DNA of 64,000 bases from Oscheius sp. JU75 (Eukaryota; Nematoda; Chromadorea; Rhabditida; Rhabditidae), in the NCBI GenBank assembly GCA_037178855.1, contig JASJZC010000004.1, positions 3,844,001 through 3,908,000 on the forward strand, read 5' to 3'. The notes under the pieces are model-generated. The model had not been told where the DNA came from. It was given only the letters and a program-made list of their open reading frames with translations, and did not search any database. Positions 11,076 to 24,255 of the stretch are shown here, one piece after another; the stretch's first letter is position 1; each line of letters begins with the position of its first letter. Position numbers and translations under genes: made by a program.

Positions 11076-14000
11076 ATGTGGCGTGCCTTACTGCTCGCCG
11101 GATGCGTATTACTCGTTTCGACGAAACTAGCACCAGTCTCCACAAAACAGTCCTTGTATCAGTTTCTTTCACCCGTAGAGGTGCCCAAAGAGAAGCAGAG
11201 GGAGCCAGTCGATCAGGATGTACAGTGTCACGAAGATGCTCCGGCTAGCAAACTGCCTTCCAAGCGAGAACTGAAATCGTTGTTGGAAAAATCAGCAGCA
11301 GAAGATCACAAGTTTCCCGAGCACATTAGGTATATTTTTTTCAAACAAAAGTCAATGCAATTAGGAAGAAGAGACAAGCGTCAAGACTCTCCTACCAGGA
11401 TTACTTGGACAATCTCGGAAAGGCCGACTACGATGTCAGGATAGAAGAAGGTTAGTCCCGTTCGGATAGAATCTATTTGCATCTTTAGGATGGACTGAGA
11501 TTCTCTACCCGTTCGGAAGCTGGGCAATGGATGATCAGTTGATGGGTCAAGCTGGTCGAGAAACTCAGGCCAATCTCGGATTCGACTGTCCCTTTTTTGG
11601 CTACCGATTTAACTACACCATGGTGAGTACACTTTCAAGATCAACCGACTTTCCAGGTGTATCCAATGGGGATGGTCAGTTTCGCCCAGCCTCCCTACAT
11701 CGCTCCCCCATGGACTTTCCCCAACTCTGCCTGGCCGAAACAAAGAGTTAGTTCCCTTTCAAACCCAGCAATGTTCTCTCAGGACAACGCCTTCATCGCC
11801 CCGTTCTATGCCGACGCCATGTACCAATGGATTGGCAGTACGAAGATCAGCAACGTCTTCTACCGAAGCGTCCACCGGCCAAGGGTAAGTTAAGGGCTGT
11901 AGTAAAACCTTTGCGACTCGGTCCCCTCTTATCTTCTTCGGGAACGTCGCTTCTTAAAAGCAAACATTGCAAAAGGCAACGGCTCCTAAAAACCTCATGA
12001 TAAGTCCATTTAAGCGCTGTATAAACATCCTCTCTTTTGAACCGAACTTGATAGGATTTAAACTGGGTTATCTTGAAGTGCTGGACATAAGACACGAGCA
12101 AAAAGATGGAAACATTCATCTTCTTATTGACATTCAGTCCACTTCCCCCGTCTTGTTGTGCTGTTGTAACTTGGGGATTGGCAGCGATCTGATAAGGCCT
12201 GAGTAAATAGCCAAAGCGGTCAAACAAGGAATTGACACCCAAAATAGGAGACTCGTGAGATAGAGAGAGGAAATGACCACCAATCGAGTTTCAGCTCGAC
12301 GACGATGATGTCTACAACATGAACGCGAATAACAATTACGGCGCCCCGAACTACAACAATCCAGGAAGTCCATACTACGGAACGGGCGCTCAGAACCAAT
12401 ACAATCAGTACCAGAGCTCGCCCAATATCAATCCGCTGACAGGAGGTGGAACTTTCTCTCAGGTTATTGGACTGTCTTCTGAAAACAAAGTCGGTTCAGA
12501 CTGGATTCGGAAATCAGTACGGAACTGGCTACCAGCAGTACAATCAGCAACAGCCATTCAGACGAAAGAGACAGATGCCCGGAAGAGTCTCTCAGCCAGG
12601 AATGGTCGTCGATCCTCTTCTGCTGGACAATATCACACGGCATGTCCAGGAAGGATACACGGGGGCTAATGGTTGGAGAGCAGAACACGCCTTCATCGTC
12701 ACTTGGTACAGGGCAAGTCCTTCCTTTGAACAATTAACAAGTTCCTTCTTTCGATGGCTTACGGAGGTGCTCCTCGAGCTCTGGATGTCTCGCAGTTCGA
12801 GTACGTCAAGGACTGGCAGAATACTTTCCAGTTGGTCATCGCCTCCGACGAGATCCGAACCTTCGCTATCTTTAACTACGCTCGTCTGAACTGGACGACG
12901 AGTAACGAGGCCGGAGGACTGAACGGGTTTGGAGGAAAACAGGCAGCAATGGCAGGATTCAATGGCGGTAACGGAACAGGATGGTACCAACTTCCGTACT
13001 CGGGACACGGTCGTATTTGGAAGTTGGGATACTTCTCCAACGTGGTCACTCCGGGCAGATGGGTTCATAGAATCGATGAAGTCATCATTCCTGCTGGCTG
13101 TACCAACGCTTCCAACGGTTTGTTCATTTTCATTTTTTGAGCTTACTCGAAAATAGGAGGAATGTTGACAGCTCCACCATGGGGACCAATGCAGGGAGGA
13201 GTAGCCATAAACGTCTCGGGACCGTGTCTCCGTCCAACAGATCGAGTAAAAGTCAACTTTGAGAGTTGGCAAGTAGATTGCAAACGTCTGTCAACTGTTC
13301 GAGCTAGATGTATTATGCCAATGTTCCACAAGACCGGATTCGTTCCGATTCGAATGAGTCGAGATGGAGGATCGAGTTTCCCCTTCTTCGGCAAGTTTTA
13401 TGTTGGTAGGTAAACATTCTATTCTTCAAAAAAAAAAACAAATTTAGTCGTTCCCGACAGATCCCCAGCCGCTGTGGCTCTGAAAGACGACGTGGACAGT
13501 GTGAACAATCGATGGTACCAGCCGTATGCAGAAACTTTGAACATGGGATGGCAAGCACTCAACTTGACATACAATCTAGGAGCGAGGGTGGACATCTCAA
13601 TCTACGGATACTGGGAAGACGCTGACAAGTGAGTGAACCAAGGAAAGATGTATTGAAAAATTCAGATCTCATTTCGAAAAGATTGACTACATAGCGAAGG
13701 GGGTTCCGAATACGGGAACGTATACTTTCAAGCCACAACAACTGCAGAGACAAGAACTTTTGAAGAACGCCTGGCAAAAGTTCCACTTCGGTTTCATCCA
13801 AGTAGCTCTCTCAGATCAGGAAGATGGCGTCTTATGGAGCAGACCAACCCCCTTCCCTTGGTATTCCTTGTTCTTTACTCTAGGTACTCTCCATTCAGGT
13901 ACAATCTGCCCTATTGGAAAAAGCATTACGGTAACAGTTGGGCTGTGGACATGTGCATCGAGTGGTTCGAATACGATGGACGAAGAAGAAATTTTCAAAT

Positions 14001-16413
14001 GGATCTTACACAAGACACTCCCTGTCCATGTAAACTGGCTCAAGCTTCGTTGGACATCGGTCGTTATATGCCGATTATGGACTGTGACAAAGACGGAGAT
14101 ACCTCTTGTCCGTACAACAAAGGAGCCCAGCATTGTATCCAGAGCACGCAGCCAAGGTGGATTTAGATTATTGACTTGTCATTGCTTTTTCCAGTTCGAT
14201 TGGCTCGTCTCAGCAATGCTGCTATGATTATGACGGTTACTTGATGTTCACTGATGATTGGGAGCCCGACGGTGATTACACCCGCTTTTTCCAGCCAGGA
14301 ACTCCTGCCAGAGCTCACAAGTTCGGAACCTCGCCCTACCGTCTCCCTCCCTTCATCCCCACCATGTCCAACTACCAACTCGACGTGCTTCCCTATCGAA
14401 CCTGTTGCGAGTTGGTCCTTCTTCTTTTCTGTCTTAAGAAATATTTAGATACGCCCAACATTGCGAGTTCTACTACTGGCGAAGAATGACCAACGGCTGT
14501 CAAGAGTACAAGGCTCCGGCTGCTGGCTACATCTACGGAGAATCTCATCTGATCACCTTCGATGGAATCAAGTACACGTTCCCTGGAAAAGGATACTTTG
14601 TTCTTGTTATGAGCGACGATCCTACACACAAACTGATGATCCAAATCAGACTTGAACAGCCTCCCGATACTCTTTGCATGTTCGTTTCTTTCTCTATAAT
14701 TTTGGGAATTCAGGGCATGCTCATGTCAATGCGACAGTTATTACGGGAGTGGCCATGCAGGAAAACGACAGCTCCATCGTCCAGATCTTCCCGCGTAAAC
14801 CACTTCGTGGGTGGCGATACAAGACTGATGTCTACGTTGACGGTACAAGAAGAATGTTTGACACACCTCAATGGAAGTTCCAGCAGTTCAGAAGTAGATT
14901 CTTCCCCTTAATTCAATGCTGACCCTTTTTTTAGATGTCGAATTGAGGAACCCTCTCCAGAACATGAACCAGTCGGAGATTGTCGTCATGTTCAAGTCGG
15001 GATTGGGAGTTCGTGTTCAGGAAAGTTTCGGAATGCTGGATGTCATGGTCACTCTACCACCAAATTACAACACTACCTGTAGACAGGTCAGTTCCACTAG
15101 GTCTCCTTCCAAACACTGTTTCAGGGACAATCGTTGAGTTCGACTCTGAATTCAGTGGCAGGAACAAATCGTTGTTTTACTACGTTAGGACTGCTCGGAA
15201 CCTATAACAACGATCCAAACGATGATTTGACGAGTCCAGGTGGACAGATAGTACGCGTACAAGGAGATACAAGCACATACAGCACAACTCAAATGATCTA
15301 CGACCAGTTCGGAACCCAGTGTAAGTTCACTGATTAGCAGTATGAAAAGAAATCTCAGGGGTTGTGGACGGGAAGAACGACAAGATCGGACCAGTACTGT
15401 TCTCGGACAATGTGAAGCCCATTTACAATCCGTTGCTCTTCGCCTCTGCCAACTATCAGCCCACCTTCTGGCCTCAAGGACTCGACATGAACGCGTCGAG
15501 AGTCTTCACGATGGAGCAGGTTGTCAGTACCTGTCAGGGAATGGCTCAGTGTGAATACGACTATATTACAACTGGAAGAAGAGAGGTTGGAATCACGACC
15601 ATGAGGAATCAGAAGAACTTCATCAACTCGCAGAAGGCTGGAACCAAACAATGTAGGTTTACCTATTCAGTGTTTACAGACAAGTTTAGTGGTTTCTTGC
15701 GGTCCACTGCTAAAACTCCAAGGAGTTGTAAAGACCCCACCCGCAGCCAATTACCTCGAAGGTGATCGGGTTCAGTTCTCTTGCAAACCGAAATACTACA
15801 TTCATGGAGACATCGAGCGGGTCTGTCGCAACGGAACTTGGTCCAAAGGAGCTTGGGCTTGGTGTCGAGACCGAGACCTCGAGTACGCTCTGAAATGGAT
15901 GACTGCCCTGCTCTCCATCTTCGGAATCGTTATGATCTTCGTCATCATCTTCTGCTGTCTCTGGAGTGCTCGTAAACGACGGCAGAGAGATTTCTTCGAG
16001 GGTGAAGGGGTTGTGGAGGAGAAGAAGGAGGTCAAGAGAGCCAGTAGAACCACTCCGAGCTCTCTACCAGAAAAGGAACCACTGAGAGACAGTCCGAACC
16101 TCATAGATGATCAGCCAGCCTACATGAGAGGAGAAAGGAGAGTACCCAGCTACTATGAGGTATTGAGATTATATGACTATTGACAAAGATTCAGGCGGAG
16201 AACAGACAAGTGGACGACGGTGGATTCATGCCACCTAGAGGAGGTGCGAGGTCGGCTACCTCTTGGCAAGGAGGAGCTGGAGGAGGAGGTAGAGGATGGA
16301 ATGAGAGAGGCGGAGGTGACTGGGAACAAGAATGGTCAGTCCAGGGTCCGACTTACACGAGAACAGAACGAGTGCCGACACACCAGCCCTATTTTGAACA
16401 GTCTCAGATCTAG
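11076..16413 (+). CDS. Mesh/SUSD2-like NIDO-AMOP-vWD-sushi membrane protein
   Basis: Large type-I membrane protein of the family that includes Drosophila Mesh (smooth septate junctions) and vertebrate SUSD2. The signal peptide is MWRALLLAGCVLLVSTKLA. Regions in order: a NIDO-like domain (PFGSWAMDDQLMGQ at about 11507 through the GWRAEHAFIVTWYR exon and ASDEIRTFAIFNYARLNW); a PPWGPMQGGVAINVSGPCL block (about 13160); an AMOP domain (DTPCPCKLAQASLDIGRYMP, NKGAQHCIQS, about 14020-14150); a vWD domain (GESHLITFDGIKYTFPGKGY to LLGTYNNDPNDDLTSPGG, about 14530-15230); and one sushi module (CGPLLKLQG to WAWCRD, about 15690-15870). A transmembrane helix (about 15895-15965) and a basic, Gly/Arg-rich cytosolic tail follow. 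A QYNQ-rich linker (about 12330-12560) with RRKRQ, a possible furin site, splits the NIDO region. There are about 18 short introns; the one after 11886 is about 400 nt. Family assignment is firm and individual joints are mostly firm. Confidence 0.9.
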
Positions 16414-16701
16414 TATCTCCCTCATCGACCGCATTCTTTCCCTGTACATTACTCTCTTTCACTGTTGAGATTCAATGATATCAGTCTATGATTATGAAAT
16501 GATTCAGATATTTATCTGTCTACCGCAGTAGACTCTCGGAGAAACAACAGTATAATTTATTGTGGACTTTGAAAGACAGGTTGAACCGTTCTCTACGTAA
16601 TATACGTTACGAAAAGGTTTTACAGTTTTGAAAGGATTTTGGGGGTAATGTCTGTGTGCTATCAGTGATGGGAGAGATCGGCAATGGTGGCTTCTTGATT
16701 C
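16414..16701. other. Convergent 3' region
   Basis: This gap lies between the Mesh-like stop (plus) and the CC-module gene stop (minus). It contains only UTR-like sequence. Confidence 0.4.
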
Positions 16702-19700
16702 TTAGTTCGTCTTCTCCACCTCGTTCTTCTCCACAGCCATATCCATGGGCGAGTCGTTCATCTCTGAAGATAGGTCATATGCTTCCGCCGTCTCTACAAA
16801 ACAAGCCGATGGTTATACGCTAGCCGACTGGACTCTTTAGACTCTGTGAGAGTTAGCAAGGGGTGAAGCTGAGTGCGGACTGGTTAGTGAGAGAGCCTTA
16901 CTGAGAGCCTTTCTGCGCACACAGGCGATTCCCTGCGAGTAGGCAATGGGCGAGCATTGACAGACACCGGCATGACAAAGGGATAAGCCCTCATCACTGC
17001 CGACACATTCGTTGTCGGAGAAGCAGCGAGCGCCGATTGGACGAACAGCTATGACCGATTGTAGACAGTCCTCTCTCATAGGAACCTACTCGATTTGGAA
17101 GAGATGGTAATCTCGTTTCCGCCGGGAGGACAACACAGACTCAGGCGTTTGACACATTCGAAAGTGGCTCCACAGCTTCCATCACTAAAGCAGCCCGAGA
17201 CTGCCAGCTCGCCATTGGGACATTGACCTGAACCAGAAGGAGACCCTAACATGCGGGGAATGGGGACAAACTCTTGAGGTTGGGGTTCTTGGACTGTGGT
17301 GGACAGCAGAGCCCGTTGTGACATTCGAGACCGACTCCGCAGAGTCCGTTCATACAGCCACTGCTGGCAGCAGATCCATCGGGGCACGTCATGTCTCGGG
17401 CTGGAATTCTCCCAGATGGTTACGAATGACTAGCAGGGTTATTGTACAAAGCCTTGTGAGAACATAAATTAGTCAGCTAGCGTAAGAGAGACGGCGCTAC
17501 TCACGAGGCATGAAGCTGCTCAGCGGTCTGCCGTAAGAGGGGATCTGCGCAGGCTTCTGTCCAGGACGAATCCTGCGGAAAGCCGTCACGGTCGGACAGC
17601 ACAGATCAGCGTAGATGTTACAGGTGTATCCAGTGGGACAATTCTGATTGGCACAAGGTCCAGCCTGGACAGAAGCATCACAGACTCCAGCGACTGAAAA
17701 GAAGGTCACGATAGAAGAGAAATAGACAAACCTGATCCAAGATCGATACAGATTCCGTCACCGGTAACATCATTGGTAAGTCCATAGACGGCAACGTATC
17801 CGACAGGGCACATTCCTCCGACAGCAGGTCCGATCTGGAAGGTAACATCGACTGTGTTGACGACGGGACAGCACTGGGTGAAGGTAGAATCGCAAGCATA
17901 TCCTGGCTGGTTGCCATTGGCAGCTCCACAGGGTCCGGCAACGCCACTGATACAGGGTCCGATGGACATGATATTGGCGTTTCCACACTGTCCGATGGGA
18001 GCGGCGCCAGTGGCCGAGGGACAGCAGACTCCGTTAGTGAGGACAAGAGTAGCAGGACAGAGTCCGTTGACAGCGGGTGTTCCGGCAGATCCATCAGCAC
18101 AGACAGAAGAGCAGCAGATTCCGTTTTGGGCGGTGTATCCGGTAGGGCAGAGTCCGTTGACAGTGGGTCCAAGAACAGTTCCTCCGTTGGGACAGGAGTT
18201 GATGGCACAGCAGATGTTTCCAGTGGTGCAAGTGTATCCAGAACCACAGTAGTAGGTCACGGTGACTCCTCCACAGCCATTTCCAGTGCAAGAAGGAATA
18301 CAGGCACCGACAGCAGCAGATCCATCCAGACAACGGACCGACGAGGTGGCAGTTCCAGCACAGCAGAGACCGTTGGAGCAGGTGTATCCAGTTCCGCACT
18401 GTCCGTTGACACATCCTCCGACGGCTTGAGTTCCATCAGGGCAGACTGAAATATACTAGTAATCAATAACTGATAGCAGTTTACCGAAGGGGTTGGTGGT
18501 GGTGGTCGAGGGACAGCAGCTTCCAGAGACACAGGTGTATCCAGTAGAGCAGGCTCCGCTGATACAGGCTCCGACGGCGGATCCTCCGGAAGGACAGGTG
18601 TAGACGGAGATTTGGGGAGCAGAATAGGAAGGACAGCAGCTGCCGGAGACACACGAGTACCCAGAGGCACAGTATCCAGAGTTGCAGGATCCGACAGGGA
18701 TTCCTCCAGAGGGACAGCTGACAAGGATGGGAGCCTGCTGGGCACATCCATTGCATCCGGAGTTGGAAGAAGAAGCCACTGAAAAGACTCGTTTCTGTCA
18801 GTTTCTGTGAGTGTAGATGTTAGGTGCAGGGTTAGTGCTCACAGTTGCAACAGGGACGTGAACTGAATCGAAGATTCTGTCGATCGTCCTCCCGTTCTTC
18901 GCGAGTCGGTCTTCGAGAGATGTGTGGTTTTGAGGGATTGTTAGCATCGGTTAGAGGAAGAAGCAGTGGACAACAATAACCGATTAGTCGATCACAAGAC
19001 AGTCCCGGAGGACATTCGTGCCCGACAGAGCATCTTAAAGGACTGTCGAAGCCGCCAGCACAGTTGTCTAAAAGAGCAGTTTCTACTCTCACTTCTAGGT
19101 TAGTACTGACGGCCATCTCCTGTCGCCGGTACAAGGACCGTATCCAAATCGGCCAGACTCTCCGGAAAGCCGTAGCCGGGTGGTCCGACCGGCCAGTCAT
19201 CCTCCTTCAAAAGGATCGTTTCGTTAGTTTTAGTGCTAGTGTTGTTGCTAGTGGAATTAATGGCTATAAATGGTGTTGTCCTCATGCAGTGACAGACTCA
19301 CCAATCACGGTAGGGCTGCTAGATCCTGAGCTACAACAATATCCATTGTTGCAGGTTCCGGAATTGCAGGGGTTGGAGTTGGAGCAACTGCTGTAGGTAC
19401 AGACGAGTCCTCCGGCAGAGAATGCTGGTTGACCTGAACATTTCAGACTCTTTTTGTAAACTAGGGGACAGGGGCGAGAAAAGTGGTTAGTCGTGCGGTT
19501 AGTGATAAATAGAGCTTTATTTTAGTCTAATTCTGCACATGCTTGAAGAATGGCTTGTCGATCTGAAAATGTTCGTGTTATTAGATACTGATGAAATCAT
19601 TACCTATTCATATGGTCTGCAGCATTTGCCCCTGCTGTTGCAGAAATATGGACGTGGACATTGTAAGCTGTAGCGGCAAGTGTTGCCAAATCGAGGAGCA

Positions 19701-22502
19701 ACCTCTTCGGAGCCTTTTGGACAGGCTCCGTCTTCGCGTTTCACCATGTTTGTTTCTTCTGCTGGAACATTCACATATTCTCTTCTTTCATCAAAGCCTT
19801 ACGTGAAACGCAGCAGACTTTCTGATCCCCAATGTTCATACAGGAGTGGGACGAGCTTGGGCAGAGGTGGCTATCGTCACAAGAGTCTTCGGGGACTGTT
19901 CCGTCAGGACAGAAGACGTCGAGACGGCAGCATTTGCCTTCCAGAGAACAAGTGAATCGAGATGGGCAGAGTGATATGGAGGAACAGCGAGGAGATTGCA
20001 GGCATCGAGACTGAACGCTTTGATTTGACTGATCAAAGATTCCAATTACCTTTTTGACAAGTGGCGACTCGAGCTTTGGAATGACAAACGGTGGTGGCTC
20101 ATCATTGCGTGTGATCTCGGCGTTTTCGAGCGGGCAACAACGGCTGTATTCGCAACGACTAGCGATGGGACAGTCGTCATCCGTTCGACAGGATCCCGGG
20201 ATGGAGAGAGCCAGAAGACCACTTCCACACTTGGCCATGGTCATTCGGCAACAGACTCCGAACATGCACTCGCTCGTGTCTGGGCAAGGAGATGCGAGGG
20301 AGCAGTTGGACACTCTGGTATCGACCTGAAATATATCTTGTACAGGTTGTTCCTAGATCAACTACCTCACAAACGTCACTAGGGCCAAAACTAGGCATCA
20401 TAGAAGTGGGACGCGGTGGTCGAGCAGTGGATATGATTTCTGGTAAATCGTAAGAGTTCAGCGACGTCTCGACGACGTTGTCTTCGATTGGGAGAGCTAT
20501 TGGTTTAGGGAAAACAGCACAGCATCCGCCGAAAACGCATTTCTCTTTGGATCCACATTGGTAGTTGGTCGAGCAAGCAAATCGTACTGAAGTTCCTCCC
20601 GGACAGACAGATAGTCGACAACAGTTGGTCTCACAAACGAATGAGGTTGGACAGTCCGTGTCCAATTTACAGTCGCCTTGTCCGAGACATTTGCCTGTAA
20701 CAGAATCTTTCGAAGGGTCGTGATTGTCATTTTTTTGTCTTCGAGATGGCTACTGTGCTGCTGCGCCTACTGTCATTTTTGGCCGTCTTCGCCAGTGGTC
20801 AAACACTCATTAGCCCCGAAAGTGCGCACCGCGATACGCAAACTTCCTTTAGCTTAGCTAACAAATAAACAGCACTCACCGCCTAATGACGCGCCAGCTC
20901 CCGTCGAACCCGTTGATTCGTAAGAAGTCGTGCTTGGGGGCACTGGAGTGGATTCTGATTGTTCGTGATCAAACTTGAATATCAAGTTGACTTACCTTCT
21001 TGAACAGAGTTCTCGACTGCCAGAGGCGCAAAAGAGACCACTTTGGATTCGGCAAACTTCTTATTATGGGGCAGACTGATGACTTGAAAACCAGGAGCTG
21101 GGCCTTGGACGACGCCAACGTCGAAAAGGTCGACAGGAGAGACAAACGGGAGAAGCTGTGGTCGGGAAGGGCTGCGGTGCTTGCGGGATTGACAGCAGTT
21201 ATCAGGAGAACAGATGAGCGATTGAGGACAAGGCTTGGCATTAGAGCAGCGAATACAGGAGGGTAAACGGGCACAGCAGACACCCTTTGACGTGCAATCG
21301 AACTCTCCAGAGCATGGACATGCTCCCAGAGGAGCCGATCCGTCAGGACACAGAGCTACAGTAAGATAAGGGACTTGGAAATGTGTTAGCTTACTGCTAC
21401 CATGGGCCGGTGTACACTGGCCGTCTTCACAAACCGTTCCCAAAGGACAGAGAGAGCAGTCGTTAGTGGAAAAGGGAAGGTTGGCTGAAAGAGAGTAAGC
21501 AAAGGAATTGGTTAGATGTTGATTGGAAAGAGTAACCCACGAGACTGAACGTGAAGATTCTTCTTGGGAACGATGCAGGTCTGGTTTTCGAATTCGAAGA
21601 CAAAGGTGTCCTGGCAGGACTTTCTTACCCAGCGCATCGTACTGTCAGAATGAATTGTAGAAAGAACAAACTGGAAAGACTCACGTCTGATCACATTGAA
21701 GATATCCGACTCGGTCATTCTGATCGGCCTGAAGACACATGGCCGAGACGGCACAGGAGCCAGACTCACGGGCACCATTATCCTGCTCTGAAAACAGTTG
21801 AAAATCAATAGTCTGTCCCCTTGTCTTCCAAGCTTCGACATCTGAGGGAGTGCGCCTTATTTGCTTGTGTCGCCGGGGTAGTCACGCAGCGCGCCTCTTT
21901 GAAACCTCGGACAGGCTCCGGACACCTTTCTTTCTCTCAAAAAGCAAAACACAAGTTGGCATCTTGTTCAAACAAACTGCGGAATGACCGCTGCCACTTT
22001 TTCTGTGACTTCCGCTTGCTTTGCGCATCTGTTTGCACTCTCACCTCATCTTCGCTAATTGAAAAAAGAAACTGACCGCAAATGTTCGGATTGGCGGGCT
22101 TTTTAGACGGTCTGTGCTGGACTGTGTCGACTACTGGAGGACTGGCTGCTCTGGACTTGACCACCCAGACACCGTCTCCTTCGGGGCTACTGGAAGAGTA
22201 TGTGAGTGCCAAAAAGATAGAAAAGACTCACTCGGAAGCAGCTTCACATTTGAGGAAAAATTGAGTCTGTTTGCCTCCAATCTGCACATCTTGCATGCCT
22301 AGCTTACAGTTGCCACCAATGACTGGTGTCGACTGCGAACCGACAGCTAAATACAAAAGGTTCGATTGATAAATGAGGGTGATGTTAGTGAAAGATGACC
22401 AAAACTGCTATAAAATAAAATGAAGGAGTCCAGGAAGAAGAAGGATTAGTAGTACGAACCTAGGATTGTAGCTGCGAGTAGAGTCAGAGAAGCTGGCCTC
22501 AT
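16702..22502 (-). CDS. Giant secreted protein of repeated CC cysteine modules with EB-like C-terminus
   Basis: Probable secreted or cuticle/lumen protein; function unknown. The signal peptide MRPASLTLLAATIL (22502) is followed by N-terminal exons with sparse cysteines (GGNCKLG, CQDTFVFEF). A long series of modules of the form CPxGxxxxGxCxxGxCxxGYxCxxGxCC follows, for example CPDGSAPLGACPCSGEFDC, CPGGTSVRFACSTNYQC, CPSGGSAVGACISGACSTG and CPDGTQAVGGCVNGQCGTG. A late exon (about 17079-16850) resembles an EB module (CFSDNECVGSDEG.., CHAGVCQCSP). The tail is acidic and ends EKNEVEKTN, stop TAA at 16702-16704. Exons near 17700-18780 encode almost back-to-back modules. There is no transmembrane helix. 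The exon at 19604-19761 ends in a stop and has its own poly(A) signal; the exon at 19302-19433 has the same entry phase, so a long and a short form are both possible. Alternatively, these are two adjacent genes. The exon at about 18840-19200 uses an AAG acceptor. Confidence 0.7.
19516..19521 (-). terminator. AATAAA poly(A) signal for the short form
   Basis: A perfect AATAAA on the minus strand, 83 bases after the TAG of the alternative terminal exon and before the next coding exon at 19433. Confidence 0.55.
19604..19761 (-). other. Alternative terminal exon of the CC-module gene
   Basis: This exon enters in phase 1 after an acceptor TTCCAG. It encodes MVKREDGACPKGSEEVAP and a CC module ending CNSRGKCCRPYE, then TAG at 19604-19606. 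The upstream donor (after CCVS) is also compatible in phase with the next downstream exon (19433). Skipping this exon would therefore extend the protein by a further 2.7 kb of modules. Confidence 0.55.
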
Positions 22503-24255
22503 GTTGCTGAGTGCGCGAGAGACTGTTGGCTGGGCGAGGTCTGAGCACTTGAGGACCCAAAGCGACCCGCCCCTTTTGCTGACCCTCCCTCTTAGTCCAC
22601 TGAAGCCGCGCACAAAAACATCTACACAAATACGCACCTTACGAAACATTTCCAGCGCGAGCTCCAACCTATTTTTGGGAAGTCAGACCTCGTAAGGAAG
22701 GACAGGAAGTCCGATGTGTCATCTACCAGTTTCGTCTATTTTTAGACTCGGAAGAACTGGTGCACGCCACGTGCATCTAGAAGTGAGACGATGCTGTCCA
22801 AACCAACCTCAGGGAAAAGTGAGGAATGGAAACGGTACATGCTGTAAAGATCTGGCGATTCATCAACTTGGAGATGGCTAGAGGCAAATGCGTTGTCAAA
22901 GAATTTAAAGTGACTGTGAAACAAAGGACAGTTTCGATGTTTTATTGCTTACATGCAGAAGTTGATAGATGATTGCAATTATCAAACACTTTGCGAGATA
23001 CTCTGTAGACTATGTCTCTCTTTGCACCTGGATTGGTAGGAGCTACATGAGCAGAGCCTGATAACACGGATCGGATCACTGATAACTAGGATGCAGCTCA
23101 AGCTCTGAACTCAAAGATTCTGTCTATTGCCTTCGGCATAGGCAATGCCCAAATATCGTCTGTTTGTCCAAAATCTTCGGCTTTCTGGGTCCTCTACAAG
23201 AGAAAGAAAGAAAAACTTGCAGTGAAAGTCAGTGCTTTTTTCAGCTATTTTTTTCTCCAGTCTATTTTGCTCGTGGGCTAAAGTTATAACCACCTTTGCT
23301 TTTCTAGACCTTTTCCTTTACAAACTGGATCTATCCTCCTTCCACTGTAGTCTCAGTACCCTCTCATTAAACCTCGCCAGTTTGAAAACAGCTACGTGGT
23401 CAAAGACTAGATGATCTTTCTCTCGGACCTGTCAAGTCTTTGTTTCAAATCGCTCTCGCGGACAGTCCAAATTGGGCGACGAGCTTGACTTTTTGAGATG
23501 TCATGTGATACAGGCTCAAAGAGGGAGCTATCCCAGAGACCGGCCTCGGAACACTTGACCAGATCCCTTTAGTCTCTCTGTGTTCGTCCATTTTGAGAGC
23601 AGAAATTCCAATGTCTTGCGCAAGAAGGCGACATTTTGATTCTGCGACCTGTTGTGAGCAAAGAAGAATCCGCTGCCGAGCCGGGCACAAACAGCGTCAT
23701 ATGCGCAGCCCCAGGGCATCTCTTCGTGACCACTGATAAGAGGTCGCCGCAAAAAGCGACGAACCCGACACTCGATGTTAACATGCCTCGAGACATATCG
23801 AACACACAAAAGTCAAATATATCGCCGGTGAGTCTTTGATGCAACTTGTCGATCTTTCTCAGTATCGTTACTCTTCCAACTGAAAATGTTCTACAACCAG
23901 GAAAGCCTCTTAGTCCGATCAGTCTGCTCTTTGAAAAAAGTTGGGCAAGTTACCGGGTAACAGGCGAGTATTGCACCAGCACCTCGTCGCTAGCCGTTCC
24001 GCTGAGGGAACCGCGAGGGACAAACAGTCGGTCACGCACCGACCGACGCCGCGACTTATCACCGTGCTCATCACGCCGCCTAAAGACAGCCTATTTTGAG
24101 GGAGCCCGGACTCAATTTGGAAACTGACCACTTGACTCCTGAGAACGGGATCAGCCGTCCGAAAAGAGCTCAAGAACGTACGCGATAGAAAAGAAGCATC
24201 GCTTGTCCGAAACGAATATGAAGCTTCTCATTCTACTTTATTTCAACTCCCCAGA
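22503..24255. other. 1.75-kb region without a recognised gene
   Basis: It holds the promoter of the CC-module gene and sequence upstream of the coiled-coil gene. Reading frames at 23445-23844 (minus) and 23846-24127 (plus) overlap each other and show no domain or signal peptide. An acceptor CTCCCCAG ends at 24254 just before the next ATG. Confidence 0.4.

Noticed and set aside
12592..13272. 226-codon minus-strand open frame
   Set aside because: It lies antisense to conserved Mesh-like exons and has no domain; it mirrors the coding strand.
17678..18247. 189-codon Ser/Thr/Pro-rich minus-strand frame
   Set aside because: It is a shifted frame of the CC modules; the cysteine-bearing frame is the conserved one.
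17854..18449. Plus-strand frames opposite the CC repeats
   Set aside because: Low-complexity antisense of repeated modules.
17700..18780. Repeat array considered as a CRISPR or satellite
   Set aside because: The repeats are protein-coding cysteine modules of unequal length with variable codons, in a eukaryotic genome.
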